From positions 55,327,229-55,391,228 of the forward strand of contig CM042142.1 in NCBI GenBank assembly GCA_023376005.1: a DNA stretch of 64,000 nucleotides, in the 5' to 3' direction. Each line of letters begins with the position of its first letter. The stretch's first letter is position 1. Shown here in pieces: positions 44,770-56,335 of the stretch. The stretch comes from Doryteuthis pealeii (Eukaryota; Mollusca; Cephalopoda; Myopsida; Loliginidae). The notes under the pieces were generated by a model, which had not been told where the DNA came from, did no database searches, and was given only the letters and a program-made list of their open reading frames with translations. The position numbers and the translations under genes are program-made.

Positions 44770-45050
44770 ATATTTACCGATCCCTCCGCACGGGCAGAAT
44801 GTGATACATGGTTAATTTCTTAAGCAGAGTTTAACAGGTTTGAATTCAAAGTTTTCCTTCACCTAGACAGGTTGCCTGACCTAAGTTAAAGAGCCCAATC
44901 TGACCCACTATCTTATCCATAGCTGGAGAGAAAGTAGGTGGACATACCTTGCCCAAGGGTATTAGCGCCATGTGAAATACAAACAGCCTTGTTTAGGGTT
45001 TGAACTTGTGTCAATAACTCCATTTACTACAACTCTAACCATTACACTCC
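44770..45050 (-). mobile_element. SINE-A, full length
   Basis: Minus-strand copy. Plus-strand landmarks: TTTACCGATCCCTCCGC, TTTAACAGGTTTGAATTC, CCAAGGGTATTAGCGCC, then ACCATTACACTCC at the head end. Confidence 0.8.
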
Positions 45051-45064
45051 ATTTAGGGTTACCA

Positions 45065-45240
45065 GTTAGGGTACCATCTATGGTTAAATAAATCTATTTG
45101 AACATTTTTAGTATTAGATAGGAATACTTGAAACCATATAACTGTGAATAATTTTTATTAAGAATAGTTAATTGATGCTATAATTGTTATTAGTATTATT
45201 ATTATGAATTACTGGAAACCATATAATTGCTTGTGAAAGA
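45065..45240 (+). mobile_element. X variant carrying 46-bp units
   Basis: ACCATCTATGGTTAAATAAA of X runs directly into TAGTATTAGATAGGAATAC, then TTGAAACCATATAACTGTG, the complement of the 46-bp unit, on the same strand. Confidence 0.6.
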
Positions 45241-45244
45241 AAAA

Positions 45245-46400
45245 GACTCACTTTACACAACTCTAACCATTACATTATGCACATCCATATGCCCTATCAT
45301 ATATTAAGATTTTGGTTAGTATCAAAATGCCTTTTTTAAAATTACTTGGAGAATAAAACCATTCTTTATAATCCTATTTGTGACTTAAGTGTGAGGCCTG
45401 TCTTGGCATTCACCCCAATCATTGTTATTTCTCAAGGGAGATAACTGTTAAAAACAATTATCGGGTATTTATTTATTTGCAATTAATTATAATAGAAATT
45501 CTCTCTAAATGCGATGCAACTCAACATTGGACTCAATGGCAACCTTTAAGTGAGTATAAATAAATGAATTTAAAAAAAGAAAAAATAAAATAAAAAAAGA
45601 AAACTTATTTTGTTTATTCATCACCAATAATCATTATACTTATATCTATTCATTCTTTGAATTAATTGCCTTTATTATTAGTGTAATGGAAATATTTAAT
45701 CTTAAAAACTACAGATAACAATTGTTACCTATAACCATATCTTTCAAAAGTTAGCTACATTATTTTTCTTTTTCTTTTTTTTTTTTTTCTTTTTTTCTTT
45801 TCTGTCTGATGAACAATCCCATAATAGTAATTATTACACAACATGTGTTGTCTGTTTATGGACAAAGCCCAACCATCCATGTACAGATATTAAAATTCTT
45901 CCTTGGCCTCACCACCACCACCACAACCCTTTCCCCCCCACCACCGCCGCCCAACCATCTTTGTATTGATGCTATTTGTTCTCTGTGAACTTTCCCTTTC
46001 GCTTTTCCCTGGATTATTCTCTCCTGCCTCCTCATCAATGATCTCCTATTGATAATTGTATTGGCCTGGCTGACCCTCTTCTTGTCCATTATAGTCGCTA
46101 AACACAAAACTTCCCTACAATGTATTTGTGCAGCAAAGTCCGTGATGAATTGATTTTCACCTCCACTTGGGTACAGACAATTCAGTCTCCTTTATGTAAA
46201 AGCTCGTAACAAATACGGCAAGGACAACGCCATCTCCATTCAAAATCTCGAGCAGTCCATTGTAATTAGTTCGACTTTTTAACTCTTTGCTTCTACTAAG
46301 TACTGCACTTTGTTTTTTTGGTAAATTTGTTGTGTAGACAAAACAGAGTTGATGGCTTTCACAATTTGATCACTTTTTTTTAAATTAAAAACATTAAAGA
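45245..46400. other. AT-rich stretch without recognised gene
   Basis: Includes a C-rich CACCACCACC tract near 45,907-45,955. An 83-codon minus-strand frame over that tract is not supported. Confidence 0.5.
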
Positions 46401-46404
46401 TTAC

Positions 46405-46905
46405 TCCCAGGTCCACTGACCCATAGTGGTAGTATATGTTACAGTCCGTCTATGGGTTAAATAGAAAAATGAGATTTAAAAAATGTGTTAAAAAATTGAG
46501 TTTAAATAAAAACATTTGAATAAAATATAAATACCATTAAGAATGAATAAAACAAAACATCTTCGACATAAATAATCCAAAAAAGGGTTGACATGCGGAA
46601 AATCCAAACGTCCAACTAACCACACATATATAAAAGACATCACATTAAAAGATTACAACCAGTAACTGACCCTTAAATGTATTCCCCTCCCTCCCCTTTT
46701 GTGACACCACTGACCCATAGCAGTAGTACCTGTTAGGGTCCCATCTTAAATTTAAAAATGAGATTTTAAAAAAAGGTCTAAAAAATTGAGTTTAAATTTT
46801 TTTTTTTAACTGAGTACCCATCAAGAATGAATAAAAACAAAATTCCCCTAAGCATAAAATAACCCAAAAAGGGTCAAGATGCCATAAAATGAAACTAACC
46901 AACCA
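46405..46905 (+). mobile_element. Two consecutive family X 3' fragments
   Basis: 46,405-46,620 and 46,705-46,905 each run from the ACTGACCCATAG block to the tail (CATAAATAATCCAAAAAAGG; CATAAAATAACCCAAAAAGG). Same orientation, different truncation points. Confidence 0.6.
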
Positions 46906-47422
46906 ACTTTTCAACCAACCATCATACATCTTTTGGAATTAGCATATTGGTGGACAGCTGTAGAGTGCAAACAATCTGTTATAATCTGCCAAGTGGGAAT
47001 AATTTCCTCTTAGTTTTTATTTACTGACAGAAAATGAGTGATTGCCAAATATTTTCTGCAGAAGTTTGAGGACCTATTTGTTTTCTACAGAATTTTATTT
47101 GTGACTTTTTGTTGTTAAAGAATATATAAATCATATTGCCATTTATTTTGATATTATAGAGAAACTTGTTTGCCATTGACAAGAAAAAGAGGAAGTAAAT
47201 AATTACTGTTAACTTTTTTTTTTCTGAATAAGTGGTAATTATATCTATTGTCAGTGATGACATTAATGCAAAACCTGCACTGTCAAATATCAAAATGCTT
47301 ACAGATGTTCATCTGCTATAGTAAGGATGCATTTTCTTCTTTTTTTTTTTTTAAAGCTGCAACAATTAATTCTGAATCCTGAGAAAATGTCTAATATTCA
47401 GTGCAGGTTTAACTCAACACAG

Positions 47423-47642
47423 AAGCATGGTAGTGTACCGGTTAGAGTCGCAAGAAATTGACTCATCGACCCGAGTTCAATTCCTGGACGAAATCACAGT
47501 TCATATAGCGCTTTTACCCTTGAGGAAGGTATGAATCCAACTATTTTCCCTCTAGCTATGGGTAAATAGTAGGCAGTCTGGGCTCTTTAACCTTGGTTTG
47601 GCAATCAGTCTAGGAGAAGGAAAATTCTGAATTCAAACCTGG
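47423..47642 (+). mobile_element. SINE-A, lacking the extreme tail
   Basis: Head GTAGTGTACCGGTTAGAG, CCCGAGTTCAATTCCTGG, body CTATGGGTAAATAGTAGGC and CAGTCTAGGAGAAGG, stopping at GAATTCAAACCTGG. Confidence 0.75.
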
Positions 47643-47715
47643 TCACTACTAGAATAAGCTTATGCCTACTTAGTGATCGATTTTAATTTTTTTTAGATTT
47701 TAAAAATAAAAAATT

Positions 47716-47942
47716 TCAGTCACGAGAGCATTCAACTTTGAACCACAAGGTTTCTCAGTTCAATACCAGCCCTCGCCAAATTAGCATATGAGCAGCATGG
47801 CTTGGACCTGTGCAGTAAAGTAGGCAGCTGATGATAAGTATGGTGCTCCACCTCAGATGCAAAGACAATCTCCCTTGTCTAGCCCAAAGGTGATAGATTC
47901 CCTTACTGTCCAGCTGATAGGCCACTCCACCAACTTTACTTA
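47716..47942 (+). mobile_element. SINE-B, 5'-truncated
   Basis: Lacks the A box; retains CAGTTCAATACCAGCCC, GTGCAGTAAAGTAGGCAGC, GTGCTCCACCTCAG and ACTTTACTT end. Confidence 0.7.
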
Positions 47943-48174
47943 ATAATGGTTAACAAGCTAGTCTTGCAGATTTATTACTACTGAATAGGGAGTTCAATTC
48001 TTGCTTGATGCTCCATATTTGCAACTTTGTGTCCAATCCTACTTGTGGTAAAAAGGTTGGGTAAATACCTATAGAGTACTGTTCATAAGTATTTGAACAG
48101 GCATTTTCTTTATTTACTTCTCATTGCTTGGTTTTAAAGAAAAACATTATGCAAGAACCAAATTTGATTTGCCA

Positions 48175-48385
48175 TTACTCCCAAGTCCACTCTGACTTGG
48201 AATGGTAGTACCTGTTAGGGTTCCATCTATGGGCTAAATAGAAATAAATGAGTTTGAAAAAATTGTTTGAAAAAAAAAAAAAATTAAATACCATTAAGAA
48301 TGAATAAAATAAAATGTCTTTGGCATAAAATAACCCAAAAAGGATTGGCATGCCCTAGAATTCAACCAATCAACAACCAAATTTG
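48175..48385 (+). mobile_element. Family X, 5'-truncated
   Basis: TACTCCCAAGTCCACTCTG to tail CATAAAATAACCCAAAAAGG. Confidence 0.65.
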
Positions 48386-48589
48386 ATTACAATTAACATA
48401 ATACATGCATTTAGCCATGTTTTGTGGTCCTAAATTCTACATTTGTGTAATTTTCTTTTTGTTCTTAGGAATTAATCAAGGAGATTGAATTCACATTGCT
48501 GTCTGAAAGACATGCTAGGCTAATAAGTTAATTTAAACCCTGTCCAGATCTGTTCAAAAACCTTAAATGGTCTCTACAAGGTACTACTC

Positions 48590-48790
48590 TCAAGTAAATT
48601 GCCTCTAATGTGGAGATTCCAGATCTGCAGCTCTAAAGAGTGTGTAGTACCCCTTCATTGCCATTACTCCCAGGTCTACTCTGACCTATTAGGTTCCCAT
48701 TTATGGGTCAAATAGATTTGTTTGAAAATTATTTTGTATTAAATAGAAATACTTGATGCCATATAACTTGTATGTGAGCAAAAGTGAGAT
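48590..48790 (+). mobile_element. X variant with 46-bp unit
   Basis: GGTCAAATAGATTTGTTTG runs into TATTAAATAGAAATACTTG, as at 45,065. A lone X tail follows at 48,895-48,970. Confidence 0.55.
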
Positions 48791-49055
48791 TAAAGAAAAA
48801 TAATTGCAATGGAATGTTGAAAATCTAAATAGTTAAATCATATCAAGAAATACCACCTAAAAGTCTACCTGAACACGTTATCAGTGTTGTTATCCCAGGA
48901 TCTTATAAATAGCATTAAATAACTCATAAAGAGTTGATATACCATTAAACAAATAGACTAAACCAATTTGAAAACACTATTTATGAACAGATATTACACT
49001 ATGCTCTTATCCAAGGACAAAGTGCAAATCCATTTTTTTTTTCCTGTTTTCTTAA

Positions 49056-49310
49056 GGGCCGGGTTAGCTCAGTCGGTAGAGCGTTCGGCTAGAGACCACA
49101 AAGGTTCCTAGTTCGATACCAGCCCTCGCCAACTCAGCATATGAGTAGCACATGGATCTGTGCGGTAAAGTAAGGAGCTGATAGTAAGTGTGGTGCTCCA
49201 CCTCAGATGCAAAAACAATCTCCTTGGTCTAGCACTAGTGAAAAGGGGATAGACTCCCTCGATGTATGGCTCATATTGACATTAGGCCGCCCCGACGACT
49301 TTACTTTTTA
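49056..49310 (+). mobile_element. SINE-B, full length
   Basis: Best-preserved head: GGGCCGGGTTAGCTCAGTCG (A box) and GTTCGATACCAGCC (B box), body GGTAAAGTAAGGAGCTG, end CGACTTTACTTTTTAC. A tRNA-like cloverleaf can be drawn, but position-specific tRNA identity is lost. Confidence 0.85.
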
Positions 49311-49663
49311 CTTACATACATATGTATATATATATATATTGGAGGAAGAGTACCTATGTGTGTGCATGAACACATGTATATATGCATGCAAGTGCTTTAA
49401 TACATACAAATATTTACAAACAAATGAACAGACCTATGCACATGGATATGAAAATCAACATACCAATGTAAAATTTTCTTAACATTTTTTCGATTTTTAA
49501 AAAAGATTTTTCATTCTACCCGATGAATATGAAAGCATGAAATCCACAGGGTCACAGTTAAAGATATCCATTTATTATTATTATTATTATTATATAGTAG
49601 CTCTATCACAGCTATTGAGTACTCTCCTAATAATACCTCAAATATTGGTATACATTATTGCAA

Positions 49664-49727
49664 TATATAATATATATATATATATATATATAATATATAT
49701 ATATATATCACACACACACACACACAA
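49664..49727. repeat. (TA)n-(CA)n microsatellite
   Basis: TA then CA repeats; a TTA-triplet tract precedes it at 49,571-49,594. Confidence 0.9.
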
Positions 49728-49734
49728 CTAGACA

Positions 49735-51170
49735 AAACACAATAGGGAAATAGTGAGTTTGCAAAGCAAATTAAATTTTTTAAAAAGACAAAAAAAAACA
49801 TTAAAATAATTTTCTAAGATTTCTAAGAAAGGGAACCATTAACCTAATTTAAATGGACCTGATTCTTAAAATTTTAGCCAAGATGTTGAGAAGCTACATG
49901 CTGGCTGCTTATAAAACTCAATATACAAATATATTTTGCACACTCTCCAATCTCTCTCTTCATGCTCACTGAGAAACTAACATATATAATGAGGAGGTAA
50001 TCAAGATATATATAGAGAAACGGAAAGTGAGAAGCAGAATGAAGTTAGAGATGGGTCAGTTTTTGACTTAATTGCAAATTACTACTAATTAGGACCAATT
50101 AAAATGTATCTCAATCCTAAAACTAAGGAATATTCTAGTATGAATTTTGTGTCATTAAACTAAACAGGAAAAAAGCCTTTAGTAAACAATCACTGATTCA
50201 CTCAGCTTTAGTATAATAATAGATTGTATGTGTGTTAGAAAATATACTATAGGTACTCTTTCAGGAATTTTTATTTCATAGAACATTCATAAATAGTTCC
50301 TGAATATAATTTTTACTTTACAAAAACCTACATAAAAAAAAAATTTTTTTAAAACACGAAACAATTTAGAATGAAATGTGGATCGAAGTTTTCATCACCT
50401 GATATCTTTTGTTTCTCAAAGAAAGTCACAAAAAAAAACAAAAACAGGTTTAGCAAATGGTGCTTCTCCTCCATTTTTCACCTGCAGAAACAAAAGCTAA
50501 GTAAATAGATAGATAGATAGATAGATAGATAAAATAAAAAATAAAAATCAGTGACAAGTAACTCATCTGAGAAGGCAATGACAAATATGTTGGAACTATT
50601 TTTCTCCTGCACCACCGACTCACAATGACCCTATTATTAGACTATTTATCATTGTATGTACATCCACATCTGTAGTAGTAATACATACAAGAGAACAGGT
50701 TTATACAACACCTTTTTAACTTTTCTTTTGTGCATACTTTCTAACTGATTGACACTTTTTTTTATATATTTCTCATTATTGTTTTCTCATTATCTGGAAA
50801 AAAAAAAGGTATTGAAAAAGGATATTGACATTTTAGAATGAGGCAAGTTTGTCCAAGAACTCCTCTTTTCTTTTGGTTTATATTTCTGCATCATATTTAA
50901 CTTTTATTTCATCAGTTCAGTTTGAGTTTGAGTTTTGTTTAATGGCATACCAACCTCTGTGGGTCATTTAATGCCAAAAAGGTTATTTTGGATTTCAGTC
51001 TTTAAATTAGTGGTTCTATGGAGATAATTGGTTATGTTCTGTTATATTTTGTTGAAAAGGTTGCTTTTTTTTTTATAAAATTTAAAATGTTTTCAGGGTT
51101 TGTATTCTTAAAGAGGTCTTTCAGGTTTCATGCTCGATAGTAATTTGTGTGAATATGTTTAAGTCTGTTA
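49735..51170. other. AT-rich stretch without recognised gene
   Basis: A (GATA)n tract at about 50,503-50,531 and a lone minus-strand X tail at about 50,930-50,990 (TTAATGGCATACCAACC, GGGTCATTTAATGCC). Nothing else recognised. Confidence 0.5.
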
Positions 51171-51176
51171 CAATTT

Positions 51177-51570
51177 ATCAGTTCAGTTGGTAGAGGATTC
51201 ATCTAGGAGCCACAAGATTCTGGGTTTGATACAGCCCTTCATCAACTCAACATGCTATCACATTCATCAGGCAAAATAAAAAAAACTTTTTGGAAAAAAA
51301 AAAAAGAATATATGGCCAAAAAAATTTTTTGTTGGGATGTTCATTTGTGTATCTGTGTGCATAGGCCTGTTGATTCGTTCATTTGTAAATATGTGCCCCT
51401 TGCCAAGTCGGTACTTGAATAGCACAGCTTGGATCTGTCTGGTAAAATGGGGAGCTATTGGTAGCTGTGGTGTTCCACCTCAGATGTAAAAATATCTCCC
51501 AGATTTAGTGCTAGGGAAAAGGGGATAGATTCCCTTGATGTCTGGGAGATATCAATAATAGGAACTCCGC
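51177..51570 (+). mobile_element. SINE-B interrupted by about 140 bp
   Basis: Head ATCAGTTCAGTTGGTAGAGG and GGTTTGATACAGCCC to 51,251. The body resumes at about 51,393 with GTGCCCCTTGCCAAGTCGG and runs to the end. The interruption is AT-rich and unidentified. Confidence 0.7.
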
Positions 51571-51616
51571 TGACTACTTTTTCTTTTTTTCTTTTACTAT
51601 TACTAATAAATGGCAA

Positions 51617-51868
51617 GTTCCCGGGTTAGCTCAGTCGGTAGCGCATTCGGCTAGAAACCACAATGTTCCAAGTTTGAAACCCGCCCTCACCAACCCAGCG
51701 TATGAGTAGCATAGGAATCTGTGTGGTAAAGTAAGGAGCTGATGGTAGGAGTGGCTCTCCACCTCATATGCAAAAACAATCTCCTTGGTCTAGTGCTAGT
51801 GAAAAGGGGATAGACTCCCTTTCTGATTGGCTGATACAGACTATAGGCCACCCCAACGACTTTACTTA
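51617..51868 (+). mobile_element. SINE-B, full length
   Basis: CCCGGGTTAGCTCAGTCGG (A box), AAGTTTGAAACCCGCCC (B-box region), complete body to CGACTTTACTT. Confidence 0.85.
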
Positions 51869-51889
51869 CAGTTGTAACAGTGGATCAAT

Positions 51890-52197
51890 ATGTCCATAGC
51901 CTAATCTATAGCTAATACCCAAGATCTTTACAGTGTAATGTTAGATAATACTCATAAGGTCATTAACCATCTCACCAACAGCAACCTTGAGCACCGTTTT
52001 GATTTCCATGTTTCTAATAAACATGGGCATGCCTACAAAGTCAGAAAACAGCATAGCTCACATGACTTTCAGAAACATTTTTACACACTCACAGTTGCTG
52101 AGGCATGGAATAAACTGCCTGCAACTGTTGTACAATGCCAAAACACTGCATCTTTCAAAACCTCCATGCTTCCTGTAACTATAAACTATACCTGATA
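51890..52197 (+). pseudogene. Non-LTR retrotransposon RT C-terminus (fragment)
   Basis: Frame of 85 codons (51,938-52,195) containing HRFDFHVSNKHGHAYKVRKQ, then FQKHFYTLTVAEAWNKLPAT and FKTSML. The R..FF..R....WN.LP.......SF pattern is the well-known extreme C-terminus of Jockey/CR1/Rex1-type reverse transcriptases. The 3' UTR follows and ends near 52,355 with AATAAATTATTATT, a short-repeat 3' end as in those clades. The RT catalytic domain is missing (5' truncation), so it is inactive. Confidence 0.75.
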
Positions 52198-52405
52198 TCC
52201 CCCTCCATACACATGTGTGTACATGCACACATACATGTATATTATCACCATATGCTATTCACATTCCTGACATTAGTACATTATTCTATGTACCATACAT
52301 GAACCTTTGATGAGTTGTGGTGCACCTAAGCACTGTACACAATAAATTATTATTTTCTATATTTAATCTATAGAGGATTAAGTGCATTAACAAGTTAGAA
52401 AATTG

Positions 52406-52650
52406 GGAACATATGACCTTTAGGCACCCCTTTTTGATCTCGATTCAGAAGGACATATTTTTCATTTACACCGTCAATATCCGGTTGTTTGTTAGGGGTT
52501 AGGGTTAGGGCTAGGGGTTAGTTTTATAATTTAAAAAAACAAAACCCTAAAAATCATCTGTTAACAAATAACCAGATATTGAATGTGTAAATGAAAAACA
52601 TGTCCTTCTGAATCGAGATCAAAAAGGGATGCCTAAAGGTCATATGAACC
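52406..52650. mobile_element. hAT-type MITE, family Q, copy 2
   Basis: 245 bp, TIR ends GGAACATATGACC and its inverse, flanked by a perfect 8-bp duplication GAAAATTG (52,398-52,405 and 52,651-52,658). The interior contains GGGGTTAGGGTTAGGGCTAG at about 52,496-52,515, a telomere-like run in the opposite orientation to copy 1. Confidence 0.9.
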
Positions 52651-52789
52651 GAAAATTGTTTAATTCATTTTTATCATTTAACTTTTTTTTTTGACAATCT
52701 GTTAATCATTATTATTAACAATTATTATTAACAACTTTGATTAGTATTATCCTTTATTTATTAATAATGGAGATTCAATCTCCATTTAG

Positions 52790-53030
52790 AACGGATCTCT
52801 GAGTAATGACGATGAAGGTGTACTCCAAATTCGCCAGAGTTCCATAATTGGAACTCCACTCTCAGATAGAGTTTAATGTCATACCCAGGACACTAAGACC
52901 CTCAGCCACCACCTTCTTGAACATATAAAATAAAAAGGTCTGTGGCTTGTCATAAGTGACAATCATATAGTGCTAGGGCTTGACATGACCAGCTGATTGA
53001 TCAGAAGGGGCCTCTCTGACCACCCATCAA
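52790..53030 (-). mobile_element. Family X, middle part
   Basis: GATCTCTGAGTAATGACG to GGCCTCTCTGACCACCC; both ends lost. Confidence 0.6.
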
Positions 53031-53039
53031 GAGGGAGAT

Positions 53040-53145
53040 TAAAAAATCATCCGCACTCATTATTTATGGAAGTCTAACTCATCAAGCCTGAGCATGGCAA
53101 TAGTGTTGCCAATAGTTGCATGAACAGTTTTCCTGTATCCCCTGT
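53040..53145 (-). mobile_element. Mariner remnant
   Basis: GCAATAGTGTTGCCAATAG, TGCATGAACAGTTTTCC match the transposase 5' region of the element at 9330-10,001. Followed by repeat W (53,155-53,345). Confidence 0.5.
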
Positions 53146-53154
53146 ATAAAACAC

Positions 53155-53345
53155 ACAAATGGTCGCAAAATCATGTAAAAAAAATGTCCAAAACAATCAT
53201 AGTAATTTAAACTTGGGAATTACAAAATTTCAGGATTGCATGCCTGGATTCGTCTTGATTTTTTTTTTTTTTTTTGTTTACACGGAGTTGGCCTGATTCC
53301 AAAATGGTATGATATGTTGAACTACAGCCTATAGGAATAAAAAAA
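53155..53345. repeat. Repeat W, copy 2
   Basis: GGCCTGATTCCAAAATGG and ACTACAGCCTATAGGA, as at 15,300-15,440, with a poly-T insertion. Confidence 0.5.
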
Positions 53346-53352
53346 AAAAAAG

Positions 53353-53486
53353 AAGTCGTCAGGGTGGCCTAAAGTCGGTATCAGCCAATCAGCTATCCCT
53401 TTTCACTAGCGCTAGACCAAAGAGATTGCTTTGCGTCTGATGTGGAGTGTCACACCTACCACCAGCTCCTTACTTTACCGCACACT
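53353..53486 (-). mobile_element. SINE-B fragment
   Basis: Inverse of the SINE-B body: AGTCGTCAGGGTGGCC, CAGCTATCCCTTTTCACTAG, CTCCTTACTTTACCGCAC. The tRNA head is absent. Confidence 0.7.
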
Positions 53487-53699
53487 TTGGGGAGCTTATT
53501 TTTGGGATTACTCTTGTACTTAGTAGATAAGTACAGAAACAATTAGTTAAGTAAAAATTACAATTTTTTTTTTTTTTTTTTTTTTTGACAGTGAACTCGA
53601 AATTATGTTAGTATAACGTTCATTTCAGTAAGAAGACACACATACAAAAGCACTGCAAAATAAATCTATATCTATCTATACATATATATAGGGCAGTTG

Positions 53700-53830
53700 G
53701 TATGTAAGTATGTCTGTCCAGATGAAATTATGAAAATAAAACAATTAACGACAATGTAAATATATATACACATTAAATATCACCAGTTCTTGCTTTTTGT
53801 GCAACAATTATGAAGATTGGATTTATATTA
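53700..53830 (-). repeat. Repeat family Z, inverted copy
   Basis: AAAATAAAACAATTAACG and CTTGCTTTTTGTGCAAC match 13,515-13,965 in reverse. Confidence 0.55.
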
Positions 53831-54124
53831 AAAGATATTTATTTAGAAATTAAAAGATATTTAGAATTAAAATATACATAGAAATAGCATTGAAATTCTT
53901 CTTGAAAATGTCCAGCATTTGTAAACCTTGAAAGTAAACAAATCAATACACCAGAGTCCCACCCCCTCTACTCATGTGTCACTGGGTAGCAATTCTAGAG
54001 AATGAATAAAAGTATCAAATAAACACCAATCAAAGAAATATTGAGACTATTGAACTCCTTGTTTTGGTTGTTCACATAATGTTTCAGCTGGTACATTCTC
54101 CAGCCTTTTTCAGGTATAATATAT

Positions 54125-54416
54125 ATATATTTACCAACCCCTCCGCACGAGCAGGATGCAACACAAGGTCAATTTCTTAAGCAGAGTTTAACAGGTTTGA
54201 ATTCAGACTTTTCCTTCTCCTAGACTGGTTGCCTTCCCAAGATTAAAGAGCCCAGTCTGCCCTACTATTTACCCATAGCTGGAGGGAGAGTAGGATTCAT
54301 ACCTTTCCCAAGGGTATTAGTCCTGAGTGAAATGCAATTACCACGTCCAGGATTTGAACTCTGGGCGATGAGTCCATTTCCCATGACTTTAACCATTACA
54401 CCACGCGCTTCCTACC
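54125..54416 (-). mobile_element. SINE-A, full length, 16-bp target duplication
   Basis: Complete minus-strand copy ending at the head inverse ACCATTACACCACGCGCTTC. Flanked by TTCAGGTATAATATAT at 54,109-54,124 and 54,417-54,432. The target is a repeat R fragment (54,055-54,112). Confidence 0.9.
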
Positions 54417-54434
54417 TTCAGGTATAATATATGT

Positions 54435-54890
54435 AACTCTTTAAAGGAAAGGCACCTTTGTTCCATCATTTTTCTTCAGTAGCACAAAGCAAGAGAAATA
54501 TCAATTCTTTTTTTTTGGGGGGGGGGCAGAAGGGGGGTACATGAAATTGATATTTTCACAGAACTCCATTTTATATCTTGTTTGTTCATAGAGTACTGAA
54601 AGCCACAAATTAACTAGTTAATTATACAAAGAACCCATTTGAACCTTACCAGAGAGTTTGCCCATTAAGATCCTCAGTCATCCGTGGCCAGTAATAATTA
54701 TCTGGCTCAGCATTCAGTGAGCTATCCAACCAGGCAAAAAAAACAACCTCATATAGCTCTAAAAAGATTGTAGTCTCAGTGTTAATCTATGATGTAGCCC
54801 AAGAAGAGGGATGACAATGGAGCTGGGCTATTTTTGGCACCACACACTCAAGAGGCCACCTCCATTAAATCCTGCTTTCATAAGGGGGTG
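54435..54890. other. Unassigned stretch
   Basis: A G-rich GGGGGGGGGCAGAAGG run near 54,517-54,535; otherwise nothing recognised. Confidence 0.5.
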
Positions 54891-54894
54891 AGGT

Positions 54895-55410
54895 CTGGCC
54901 TTGTGTCACATATTGCTCTTGCAGAGCAGTTGGTAAATACATACTTAATTGTTTTTGAGGTTTTTTTTGTTCTTTAAGTGAGCAAGAATAATTTAATATT
55001 ATTCTCCCTCCAGCTATGGGTAAATAGTAGGCAGACTGGGCCTTTAATGTTGTATGGCAACTAGTCTAGTAGAAGGAAAACTGAATTCAATCCTGTTAAC
55101 TCTACTTAAAAATTGACCTTGTGTCACATTTGCTCTAGTAGAGGGGTTGGTAGATACATGATTTTTTTTCTGTTAAGTGAGCAAGAATATTTAATATTAT
55201 TCTCCTCCAGCTATGGGTAAATAGTAGGGCAGACTGGGCCCTTTAATTTTTGTATGACAACTAGTCTAATAGAAGGAAAACTCTGAATTCAATCCTGTTA
55301 ACTCTACTTAAAAATTGACCTTGTGTCACATTTTGCTTTTGCATAGGGGTTGGTAAATACATGATTTTTTGTTGTTGTTCTTTAGGTGAGTGAGAATAAT
55401 TTAATATGCT
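54895..55410 (+). repeat. Tandem duplication of SINE-A tail
   Basis: A unit of roughly 190 bp (AGTGAGCAAGAATAATTTAA; CCAGCTATGGGTAAATAGTA; GAATTCAATCCTGTTAAC; TTGACCTTGTGTCACAT; GGTTGGTAAATACATG) occurs twice in full (about 54,978-55,172 and 55,173-55,385), with partial units at both ends. No tRNA head is present in any unit. Confidence 0.8.
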
Positions 55411-55984
55411 CAGCTTAGATTTTGTTTTTAATCAAATTACACCACTTTAAAAAAGAAAGTTTAAGCCAGTTAAGCCAAAAAATAAATAAATAAATAAAAA
55501 TGAAAACAATTAAAAAAAATTAAAAAAAAAAAAACACTCAACCTGCAACTGATTCACACAAGCAAACACTTAATTTGGACTTTGCAGAAACATAATCCAT
55601 TATTAATTTTCTACTTGGCATGTGTCTGTCTGTCTGTCTATTTTATTATTATTATTATTACTATGAAGTGATGAATCCACTTTTTCTCCTTACAAACTTT
55701 AAGAAAAAAAAAAAAATCCAAATATTAACAACTGCAACTTCAATCCAGGTTTGCAGACAGATTAAACTGGGGCTTATAATTAACATTTTGACACAAATAA
55801 AATTTGGCATCACAAGTGGCAAAAAGAAAAAGAAAAAAGAAACTAACAATATTACCTACTATCACCACAAGTAAAACATTCACTGTTGACTGGGCTTTCA
55901 ATAACACTGCACCCTAACAAAAAGGTAAGACCCCCTTCCCTCCAAAAGAAAAAAAAGGGGGGGCATGTCACTAAAATGCTGGTG

Positions 55985-56335
55985 AAACACTAGTTCTGGA
56001 GCTCAGACTAGTGTGGAGTCACCTCTTAGAGGACATTACTCCTAGGTCCACTTTGACCCAGAGTGGTTTTATCTGTTAGGGTTCTATCTGTATATCAAAT
56101 AGATCTGTTTGAGATAATATCTAAAAGGATTTTAAACTTTAATGATACATTGGTACTCAAGACATTTACACTGTAAACTAAGTCTGAAGGGTTTCCATGT
56201 TTAAAGTGATTGTAAAGAGACATTCATTTTCATTACTTACATGTACACTATGACCTAGAATGGTAATACCTGTAAAGGTGCCATCTATGTGTCAAATAGA
56301 TCGTCTTCAAAATTACTTGTATTAGATAAGTAGGT
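55985..56335 (+). mobile_element. Two short family X fragments
   Basis: 55,985-56,110 (GAGTGGTTTTATCTGTTAGG) and 56,240-56,335 (AATGGTAATACCTGTAAAGG), the second running into a 46-bp unit piece. Confidence 0.5.

Noticed and set aside
45856..46107. 83-codon minus-strand frame with poly-Gly/Val tract
   Set aside because: The residues come from a CACCAC simple repeat; the rest has no recognisable domain.
49056..49130. Functional tRNA gene in the SINE-B head (also SINE-A and SINE-C heads)
   Set aside because: Multi-copy heads joined to conserved non-tRNA bodies; acceptor stems do not close well and no terminator follows.
52494..52520. Interstitial telomere or chromosome end
   Set aside because: Only two to four TTAGGG-like units, and they lie inside a MITE with target duplications.
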